Source: ARK-14 sp002899805 (GTDB taxonomy: Archaea; Thermoproteota; Thermoprotei_A; Sulfolobales; Fervidicoccaceae). From it: DNA of 26,392 nucleotides. The stretch is from the NCBI GenBank assembly GCA_039793985.1, contig JBAMMC010000028.1:1-26392 (forward strand), read 5' to 3'. Numbering within the stretch: the first letter of the stretch is position 1; every line of letters starts with the position of its first letter. A program made the position numbers and the translations under genes. Below, piece by piece: positions 15,846 to 21,968 of the stretch. The notes below the pieces were generated by a model. That model was not told the DNA's origin. It was given only the letters and a program-made list of their open reading frames with translations, and searched no databases.

Positions 15846-15912
15846 AAGCTATTTAAAAAGTCCAGTTTTATTGAGTTATCTCAAAAATATTTTTCGATGA
15901 AATATTTTAATC
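15846..15912. promoter_or_regulatory. Shared divergent promoter region with a TTGAG-N4-CTCAA dyad
   Basis: The minus-strand TATA box CTTTTTAAATAG (about 15859-15848) serves the amidohydrolase, and AAATATTTTAAT (15900-15911) serves the VIT-type transporter. Between them lie TTGAG-TTAT-CTCAA (15871-15884) and the palindrome AAAAATATTTTT (15884-15895). A regulator bound here could act on both genes. Confidence 0.4.
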
Positions 15913-15958
15913 CCAATACGGAAAAATATGAATTGTCTTTTGGGAGGAAAATGGAGAT

Positions 15959-16564
15959 TTGCGAAGGAGGTTTAGTGATCTAGAGCATATAAGAAGACTA
16001 CTTGCCAGTATGGGCGTCGATGAGATAGCTAGGAGAATGTTCGTGACCAATAGCTTCGACAGTCTCATTACTACAATAGGGATTGTTTTGGGGAACTATG
16101 TCATTGGAACCTCTTCTCCTCATTCCTATTTAGGTTCAGCTTTAGGTGGTTCAATAACTATGGGAGTATTCAGTTCCTTCTTCGGGGTATATATTACGGA
16201 AAAAGCCGAGAGGTTGAGGGAGCTGAGGGAGATAGAAGAGCAGCTTCTCATCGAGATAAAGGATTCGATATATGGAGAAGTCGTTAGATTGGCCCCCATT
16301 TATGTAGCACTATGGAGTATGGTTGGAAGTATAGTTTTCACCTTCTTGTCCCTTTCTCCTTTTTTCCTCAGCATCTATGGTGCCATTGAACTGAATGAAG
16401 CTATTGCTGTCTCAGTGGTAATTTCAAATTCTATGATAGCTGTTCTTGGAGCGTATATGGGGAAAATCAGTGGGGAGGGGATTAAAAAGAGCGTTCTCAA
16501 ATTCATTTCCCTCAGCCTTTCTGCTACATTTGTTTTGATTCTCATTTCTCTATTGGGTATCTGA
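15959..16564 (+). CDS. VIT1/CCC1-type Fe(II)/Mn(II) transporter
   Basis: This is a membrane protein of 201 residues with about five hydrophobic segments. It matches the VIT1/CCC1 family at MFVTNSFDSLITTIGIVLGN (first helix) and at FGVYITEKAERLRELREIEE, the glutamate-rich cytoplasmic helix that binds metal in plant VIT1. The final helices contain the family glycine and small-residue patterns. Members export iron or manganese from the cytoplasm; here the transport direction and metal are inferred from the family only. The start is TTG 15959 with GGGAGG about ten bases upstream. It is somewhat shorter than typical homologues, but no domain seems missing. Confidence 0.8.
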   Translation: MRRRFSDLEHIRRLLASMGVDEIARRMFVTNSFDSLITTIGIVLGNYVIGTSSPHSYLGSALGGSITMGVFSSFFGVYITEKAERLRELREIEEQLLIEIKDSIYGEVVRLAPIYVALWSMVGSIVFTFLSLSPFFLSIYGAIELNEAIAVSVVISNSMIAVLGAYMGKISGEGIKKSVLKFISLSLSATFVLILISLLGI

Positions 16565-16615
16565 GTTTAGTGTGTTTTCTCCACTCGTAGGATGGCAGCC
16601 TCTCTGAAGCTAGTG

Positions 16616-16657
16616 ACAGACAAAAGGAGTGTTTTTGTTCTGTCTGTTATTTTTTCC
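16616..16657 (+). terminator. Hairpin plus T-run after the metal transporter gene
   Basis: ACAGACA (16616-16622) pairs with TGTCTGT (16641-16647), with an extra AAA/TTT possible inside the loop, and a run of T with one A follows (TATTTTTTCCC). It resembles an intrinsic terminator, although archaea usually need only the T-run. It could instead be an operator for the amino acid importer downstream. Confidence 0.35.
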
Positions 16658-16683
16658 CTTTCCTATGCTACACACGTTACACA

Positions 16684-16694
16684 TTCTTTATTAA
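16684..16694 (+). promoter_or_regulatory. TATA box of the amino acid ABC importer operon
   Basis: TTCTTTATTAA is an AT-rich element that predicts a transcript start near 16712-16720. That would exclude the in-frame starts at 16592 and 16709 of the binding protein gene and leave GTG 16730 or ATG 16742. Confidence 0.35.
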
Positions 16695-16741
16695 CAGAAC
16701 AGATTGTCATGAAACAAACTGCTGAAAAGGTGTATGAAAGG

Positions 16742-17590
16742 ATGAACTCAACCATTATTGCTATAGCCTTAGTTGCTGTGATAATAATTGCAGGTGCCGC
16801 TGTATATGTGATGTATGGCCAAGGAACTTCAACGAATCCTACCGCTACTAATACGGCAACTACTCAAAAAACAGCATCACAAACGAATCCTCCGGCATCA
16901 ACTACAACTTCATCGTTACCTATCTTGAAAGTTGGAACGTCACCAGATTTCCCACCGTTTGAGTTTATAGATGATAAAGGAAATATCGTTGGATTCGATA
17001 TGGACCTCGTCAATATACTGGCTAACATGACCGGTTACAAGGTTCAAATAGTTTCTATGTCATTCGATAGCCTGATCTTGGCTCTACAGAATAAGCAGAT
17101 AGATGTCATCGCGGCAGGTATGACAATAAGGCCCGACAGGGAAAAGCTCGTATCGTTCACGATTCCATATTGGAATGCCAGCATGTCCATTGTTGTGAAA
17201 AATGGCAGCAGTTTCATGCCAAAATCCTTAGATGACTTAGTTGGGAAGACAGTTGGAGCTGAGTCTGGAACCACGGGAGAGCTCATGCTCAAGGAGTATG
17301 TGAATAATACTGGAAAGCAGATTAACATAAAGTCATATGAAAACTTCGTATTGATCGTGCAAGACCTCGTCAATGGAAAGCTCGATGCTGCTATGATCGA
17401 TACACCGGTGGCGCAAGCATTTACCAAGCAGTACCCAGTCACCATATCTGTGACGATAGATACTGGTCAGAGGTTTGGTCTGGCTGTGAATAAAGACAAC
17501 ACCCAGTTGCTCAACCAACTAAATGATGCTTTGCAGAAGCTCATGAATTCACCACAATGGGATCAACTCGTGAGCAAGTGGTTCGGCTGA
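16742..17590 (+). CDS. Polar amino acid ABC transporter substrate-binding protein (family 3)
   Basis: This is the extracellular receptor of an amino acid importer. From ATG 16742 it has 282 residues: a hydrophobic N-terminal segment (IIAIALVAVIIIAGAAVYV), a Thr/Ser/Asn linker, then a family 3 periplasmic-binding fold. Clear signatures are LKVGTSPDFPPFEFID, GNIVGFDMDLVNILA and IDVIAAGMTIRPDREK. In this family the arginine of the last motif grips the amino acid carboxylate, and an aspartate near MIDTPVA contacts its amino group. The frame is open back to 16592 and ATG 16709 is in frame, but the predicted TATA box lies between, so I use the shorter form. It is the first gene of a four-gene importer operon. 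The substrate could be Glu/Gln, His or Arg. Confidence 0.9.
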   Translation: MNSTIIAIALVAVIIIAGAAVYVMYGQGTSTNPTATNTATTQKTASQTNPPASTTTSSLPILKVGTSPDFPPFEFIDDKGNIVGFDMDLVNILANMTGYKVQIVSMSFDSLILALQNKQIDVIAAGMTIRPDREKLVSFTIPYWNASMSIVVKNGSSFMPKSLDDLVGKTVGAESGTTGELMLKEYVNNTGKQINIKSYENFVLIVQDLVNGKLDAAMIDTPVAQAFTKQYPVTISVTIDTGQRFGLAVNKDNTQLLNQLNDALQKLMNSPQWDQLVSKWFG

Positions 17591-17600
17591 GGTGCTGTCC

Positions 17601-18281
17601 TTGGCAACAATGGTCCAATCTTTTTTTCCTTATATACATATAATTCTCGATGCTTTATGGGTGACAATAGCCCTTTCTATAGCAGGTTTTTCCCTCGGTT
17701 TTGGAATAGGTGCTCTTCTCCTGTTCCTCAGGACATTTTCCAATAGGGTGGTCGCGAGAGCCATAGATGGTTTCATAGACGTGATAAGGGGGATACCTCT
17801 CCTCGTTATGTTGTTCTTGATTTTCTACGGTTTTCCAGCTCTGGGGTTCCAAATTCCCAACATGTTGGCAGCTGCCCTAGGAATGGGGATCCTGTCTGGA
17901 GCTTATCAATCCCAAATATTCAGGTCTCTCCTGCATTCTGTTAGCTCTTCTCAATATGAGAGCTCTCTGGCAATAGGCCTGAGCAGATGGGAAAGCTTCA
18001 GATATGTGATATTCCCACAAGTCCTGAGACTCTCCATCCCTGCTCTCATAAACGAGTACACCATTTTACTGAAAGATACATCTGTCGCTTACGCTATAGG
18101 TGTGACTGAAATGTTCACTCAATCTGTTCATGTCTCACAGGTGATCATGAGCTTCACCTACCCGCTCCTCTTCGTATCAGCAATATACCTTACGATTTGC
18201 TTCTCTCTCTCTTCTCTCGCTAATCATTTGTACAGAAAGCTATCCTATGGTTACAGTATACGCGAGCATATAGGTGGTTGA
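17601..18281 (+). CDS. Amino acid ABC transporter permease (HisM/GlnP type), first copy
   Basis: This membrane channel subunit has about 226 residues and five helices. The EAA-type loop reads ESSLAIGLSRWESFRYVIFP, and the N-terminal part shows DGFIDVIRGIPLLVMLFLIF, the HisM/GlnP-family RGTP-like signature in the form RGIP. TTG 17601 was chosen because GAGGTG lies six bases ahead; GTG 17592 is an alternative. Its stop codon sits inside the leader of the ATPase gene. It pairs with the second permease, 760 bases downstream, to form a heterodimeric channel. Confidence 0.9.
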   Translation: MATMVQSFFPYIHIILDALWVTIALSIAGFSLGFGIGALLLFLRTFSNRVVARAIDGFIDVIRGIPLLVMLFLIFYGFPALGFQIPNMLAAALGMGILSGAYQSQIFRSLLHSVSSSQYESSLAIGLSRWESFRYVIFPQVLRLSIPALINEYTILLKDTSVAYAIGVTEMFTQSVHVSQVIMSFTYPLLFVSAIYLTICFSLSSLANHLYRKLSYGYSIREHIGG

Positions 18282-18282
18282 G

Positions 18283-19044
18283 ATGGGCGAAGTCATCAAA
18301 GTAGATGGTGTCTGGAAATATTATGACGGAAGGGCAGTAGTGAAAGGGATTTCTCTAGAAGTGAACAAGGGAGATAGGTTCGTCATAATAGGACCCTCGG
18401 GTTCTGGGAAATCCACTCTGCTCAGAATGATGAACCTGCTGGTGAGGCCTGACAAAGGAAAGATTTTCTTCGAAGGAGTAGAACTTACATCTCCGAAGGT
18501 CAATCCCGTTGAGTATAGGAAAAAGATAGGTATTGTCTTTCAACATTACAATCTCTTCCTACATATGACCGTGATGAGGAATGTGATGTTCGGTCCAGTC
18601 AAGGTCAAAGGCATGAAGTTGGATGAGGCTAGGAAGGTCGCAGAGGCTGCTCTCGATTCGGTTCATATCTCCAGAGCGCTATGGGACAAGTATCCGTCTC
18701 AGCTGAGTGGCGGTGAGCAACAGAGGGTTGCCATTGCTAGAGCGTTAGCTATGGAGCCGGAAGTTATGCTTTTCGATGAACCCACATCTGCTCTGGATCC
18801 CGAGCTAACCGGAGAAGTATTGCAAGTAATGAAGGAGCTGGCGAAGAAAGGAATGACAATGGTAGTCGTGACACATGAGCTGGGCTTCGCAGCGTCAGTC
18901 GCTTCAAGGATTGCCTTTATAGATTCAGGTGAAGTGGTTGAAGAGGGGACACCAAAAGAGATCCTCTTCTCCCCTAAAAAGGAGAGGACGAGAGCTTTTC
19001 TGAACAGAATGTGGGAACTGTACAGAATAGAGCCGGAGTGGTGA
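18283..19044 (+). CDS. Amino acid ABC transporter ATPase (GlnQ/HisP type)
   Basis: This cytoplasmic ATPase drives the amino acid importer. It is a standard single-domain subunit of 253 residues, with Walker A GPSGSGKST, Q-loop VFQHYNLF, signature LSGGEQQRV, Walker B VMLFDEPTSALDP and H-loop VVTHE. The QHYNLF segment and the short length mark the polar amino acid class. ATG 18283 has GGTG six bases upstream and starts one base after the permease stop; GTG 18274 is an in-frame alternative. It lies between the two permease genes. Confidence 0.95.
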   Translation: MGEVIKVDGVWKYYDGRAVVKGISLEVNKGDRFVIIGPSGSGKSTLLRMMNLLVRPDKGKIFFEGVELTSPKVNPVEYRKKIGIVFQHYNLFLHMTVMRNVMFGPVKVKGMKLDEARKVAEAALDSVHISRALWDKYPSQLSGGEQQRVAIARALAMEPEVMLFDEPTSALDPELTGEVLQVMKELAKKGMTMVVVTHELGFAASVASRIAFIDSGEVVEEGTPKEILFSPKKERTRAFLNRMWELYRIEPEW

Positions 19045-19047
19045 GAA

Positions 19048-19713
19048 TTGCTGGGGCTCGATATTCTAATAGAGAATTGGCAGATATTACTGAAAGCTCT
19101 TGGTTACTCTCTTCTGGTCTCTCTGCTTTCTTTTATCTTAGGATTCGCATTGGCCTCCCTTTTCACCGTCGTGAGGCTCTTCTCTTCGTTCAAAGTTCCG
19201 AAGTGGGCTGTTAGGGCATATGTGGAGACCTTCAGAGGAACTCCCATGATGGTTCAGCTCTTCTTCATTTATTACGCTTCACCAGCGATCGGAATAAACT
19301 TATCCCCATTTCAGGCCTCCGTTATCGCATTTGCCTTGAACTCAGCAGCATATCAGTCCGAATATCTGAGAGCTGGACTCATGAGCGTACCAAAGACTCA
19401 ATACGAGGCAGCTGAATCTCTCGGTCTTTCGAAGTGGGGGGCCGTGTTCAGCGTAGTTCTCCCTGTAGGGCTAAGAGCCTCGCTCTCTTCACTTGGAAAT
19501 GAGTTCGTTGCTCTATTTAAGTACTCCAGCATCGCATCTTTTGTCACACTGCCTGAGCTATTTTATGTTGCTCGGTATATAGCAGCTGGAAGCTTCAGAT
19601 ATTTGGAAATGTACACTGTGCTGGCAATTATCTATGTCGTCATAGGCTTCGCCCTATCTAAGGCGTTCAGAAAGGTTGAGAGGTTCTTCTACGTTCCAGG
19701 ACTGATGGATTGA
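19048..19713 (+). CDS. Amino acid ABC transporter permease (HisQ/GlnP type), second copy
   Basis: This is the second channel subunit, 221 residues with about five helices. It shows VETFRGTPMMVQLFFIYYA, the typical RGTP signature, and the EAA loop EAAESLGLSKWGAVFSVVLP. It begins with TTG 19048 three bases after the ATPase stop, with GGTGAG upstream. Its last 47 bases overlap the convergent MobA-like gene, so no separate terminator for the operon could be placed. Confidence 0.92.
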   Translation: MLGLDILIENWQILLKALGYSLLVSLLSFILGFALASLFTVVRLFSSFKVPKWAVRAYVETFRGTPMMVQLFFIYYASPAIGINLSPFQASVIAFALNSAAYQSEYLRAGLMSVPKTQYEAAESLGLSKWGAVFSVVLPVGLRASLSSLGNEFVALFKYSSIASFVTLPELFYVARYIAAGSFRYLEMYTVLAIIYVVIGFALSKAFRKVERFFYVPGLMD

Positions 19714-20548
19714 GATTTTGCGAGACATCCAAGAAGAAGAGAGAATCTAGTAACGCATGAAGAGAAAGAGAGTTTGTCCTGGGCTTCGAGAGTTGAAGAG
19801 CCTCCTCTGCGAAGATACGCGAAGCGGTCAAGAGTTCTCCTCTCTCTAAGCTTTCCAATGCTTCCAAGTACAGGTTTTTTTCCCTCTCAATGAAAGCCAC
19901 TTTCTCTGGGCTCCCGAGATTTTCTCTCTTCACTTCTGCTGACATATCAGAAGGCTCGTTTATATTAATCAGTTGCCTTGGGTTTATTCCCATCATTGCC
20001 AAGAGAGATATTGGAACGAAGGCGACAGAGGAGGAGGCTCTGGCAGGCTCGGTTGCCCTTATCTGCTTCAGACCAATAGCTACAGAAGATCGTAAGATGG
20101 CTTTTCTAGAATAGACGGAGATAAGGGGCTCAACTTTCCCATTAGGCCATATTGGGAGAACTGCATCTCTCATCCCGCCAAGCTCAATTAGGGTAGCTGG
20201 GAAAGACGGCTCTATAAATGCTGCATCTCCTGAAACCACGAAAATGAAGTCACTTATAGCCTCTTTTGCTCCAGTCAACATCCCGGAAAGGGGGTTCCTT
20301 TCCTCGAATTCGTCCGCAATTACCCGCGTTTTTTCTCTTCGACCAAGTAGCTCTTTGATGGCTTCGAGCTTATCTTTCTTCGTTGTTACTATAATCCTGG
20401 AAAACCCTCTTTCCAGGCTTTCCACAACCCTGAGCAGGATAGGCTTTCCTTCTATGAGGGCAAAGAGCTTATCTCCTCCCCCTCTTTCCCTGAACCTACT
20501 TCCAAGTCCTCCTGCTAAAACCACTGCTTCTAGGTCCTCAATATCCAT
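19667..20548 (-). CDS. mobA: MobA-like molybdenum cofactor nucleotidyltransferase with C-terminal helical extension
   Basis: Residues 1-205 form a MobA/MocA-type nucleotidyltransferase, which links GMP or CMP to molybdopterin. It has LAGGLGSRFRERGGGDKL (11-28, the nucleotide loop with K27), the metal aspartate in VVSGDAAF (D108) and NINEPSDM (195-202). LAGG favours MobA (GTP) over MocA (usually LAAG). MobA normally ends near here, but this protein continues for over 80 residues with a helix-rich tail (AFIEREKNLYLEALESLERG and onward) that looks a little like TPR or HEPN/PaREP1 helices. It has its own TATA box, 48 bases behind the 2Fe-2S subunit gene, and probably matures the cofactor of that hydroxylase. 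The tail-end codons overlap the amino acid permease gene. Confidence 0.82.
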   Translation of the reverse strand: MDIEDLEAVVLAGGLGSRFRERGGGDKLFALIEGKPILLRVVESLERGFSRIIVTTKKDKLEAIKELLGRREKTRVIADEFEERNPLSGMLTGAKEAISDFIFVVSGDAAFIEPSFPATLIELGGMRDAVLPIWPNGKVEPLISVYSRKAILRSSVAIGLKQIRATEPARASSSVAFVPISLLAMMGINPRQLININEPSDMSAEVKRENLGSPEKVAFIEREKNLYLEALESLERGELLTASRIFAEEALQLSKPRTNSLSLHALLDSLFFLDVSQNLNPSVLERRRTSQPF

Positions 20549-20580
20549 TTGCCTAACAACTCTAGAAGGAATGATAATTG

Positions 20581-20590
20581 TTTAAAAAAG
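20581..20590 (-). promoter_or_regulatory. TATA box of the MobA-like gene, doubling as T-run after the hydroxylase operon
   Basis: CTTTTTTAAA on the minus strand lies some 25-30 bases ahead of a start expected near 20559, giving a short leader before ATG 20548. The same T6 run closely follows the stop of the 2Fe-2S subunit and could end the hydroxylase transcript. Confidence 0.4.
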
Positions 20591-20596
20591 TTTATT

Positions 20597-21076
20597 TTAG
20601 ACTCTCGATATGGCTTCCTTCAAAGCCTGAAGTATCTGCGTATAACCAGTACATCTGCAAAGTATGCTATCGGATGCTTCGAGTATCTCTTCATCAGTCG
20701 CCTTTGGCTTCACTTTCATAAGCCAATAAGCGAGCAGAACGAACGCAGGGGTACAGAAGCCGCATTGGAATGCGTTGTTCCTTGCAAAGACTTCGGTTAT
20801 CCTTCTCATCTCATCACTTCCCGCGAGACCTTCGACTGTTATCACTTCTTTTCCATCGGCTTCGGCAGTAAGCACCAAGCAACTCTTCACTGGTTGCCCA
20901 TTGTAGAGGACTGTGCAAGTCCCGCATTCCCCAGTGAGGCAACCCATTTTTACCGATTTTAATCCAAGTTTTTCTCTCAGCGTATCAACGAGTCTCTCAT
21001 TGGGCTTTACTCTGACTTCTCTCATTCTTCCGTTAACCTTAAGTTTAACTTGTATTTCCCCATCTGTTCCGCTCAT
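20597..21076 (-). CDS. Molybdenum hydroxylase small subunit, two [2Fe-2S] clusters
   Basis: This subunit passes electrons from the molybdenum centre to FAD. The plant-ferredoxin-like domain has C46, C51, C54 and C66 (spacing C-x4-C-x2-C-x11-C), and the helical domain has C105, C108, C140 and C142 (C-x2-C-x31-C-x-C). Both are the exact spacings of the xanthine dehydrogenase/CO dehydrogenase/aldehyde oxidoreductase family. At 159 residues it is a standard CoxS/CutS-type subunit. ATG 21076 has GGAGGTG six bases upstream and starts one base after the FAD subunit stop; GTG 21085 is the longer alternative. It is the last of three tightly packed subunit genes. Confidence 0.95.
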   Translation of the reverse strand: MSGTDGEIQVKLKVNGRMREVRVKPNERLVDTLREKLGLKSVKMGCLTGECGTCTVLYNGQPVKSCLVLTAEADGKEVITVEGLAGSDEMRRITEVFARNNAFQCGFCTPAFVLLAYWLMKVKPKATDEEILEASDSILCRCTGYTQILQALKEAISRV

Positions 21077-21077
21077 C

Positions 21078-21968
21078 TCACACACCTCCGAGGAGCTCTT
21101 TTATAATTAGCCTAGTTCCGACTTCTACCAGGTGCATCCTGTACTCCTTGCTGGCCCTCACATCTGAGATCGGGGAAACTTTCTCCTTGACTATCTTGAG
21201 GACTTCGTCTGCTCCTCCCCTCTTATAGGCATCCTGGAGACCTTTGAAAAGGAGTGGTGTTGGAGCCACTGCTCCATAGCTGAGACTAAATTCGAAGTCC
21301 CCTGGCTCTCTACCCTCAAACACAGCCCCCGCAATGCCAACGATCATGAGGTCTTCAGAGCTCCTATCGAATCTCAAATATTTAACTCTCTGCCTACCCT
21401 GAGGCACTGGCACCCTGACACCGGTAACGAGCTCACCAGGGGCTAGGATGGTTCTCTTCACTCCTTTGAAGAAGTCCTTTATAGGAACTCTTTTTCTTCC
21501 TGCGACACTGGCGATCTCCACTTCTGAGCCGTATATCAAAAGCGCTAGGGGGGTATCTGCCGCTGGTGAAGCATTGCACAGGTTTCCTCCCACTGTTGCC
21601 CTCGTCCTAATAAATTGGTCAGCGAACCTCTCAACCACCTGTTTGAGCAGTGGAAGTCTCGATGCTATAAGGCTGCTCGTTTTTATTTCATGAATTGTCG
21701 TAGTAGCCCCTATGAATATACTGTCTCCCTCTTCCCTTATCCCCCTCAATTCATTGATCCCCTTGATATCGACAACTACCTTGTTCCTGACATTCCTAAG
21801 CCTCATGTCTATGAGGAGGTCGGTCCCCCCCGCATATATTTTAGCCCTCTCCCCAAGCTCGCTGAGTAAGCTCAGGGCTTCATCGAGGCTTTTGGGTCTA
21901 AAGTATCCTTCTAGCTCTGGAAGGGTTGTCCTGAAAGTTAACGGACTCTCGACTTTCAACTCACTCAC
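21078..21968 (-). CDS. Molybdenum hydroxylase FAD-binding medium subunit
   Basis: This is the flavin subunit (CoxM/CutM type, 296 residues), which takes electrons from the iron-sulfur subunit and hands them to an acceptor. The two FAD pyrophosphate-binding motifs are present: YAGGTDLL (45-52) and ATVGGNLCNASPAAD (124-138). The C-terminal domain shows SLSYGAVAPTP, typical of the CODH FAD C-terminal domain. GTG 21968 overlaps the large-subunit stop by eight bases; TTG 21959 is a possible alternative. Gene order large, medium, small differs from coxMSL but is common in archaeal aldehyde oxidoreductase clusters. Confidence 0.94.
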   Translation of the reverse strand: MSELKVESPLTFRTTLPELEGYFRPKSLDEALSLLSELGERAKIYAGGTDLLIDMRLRNVRNKVVVDIKGINELRGIREEGDSIFIGATTTIHEIKTSSLIASRLPLLKQVVERFADQFIRTRATVGGNLCNASPAADTPLALLIYGSEVEIASVAGRKRVPIKDFFKGVKRTILAPGELVTGVRVPVPQGRQRVKYLRFDRSSEDLMIVGIAGAVFEGREPGDFEFSLSYGAVAPTPLLFKGLQDAYKRGGADEVLKIVKEKVSPISDVRASKEYRMHLVEVGTRLIIKELLGGV

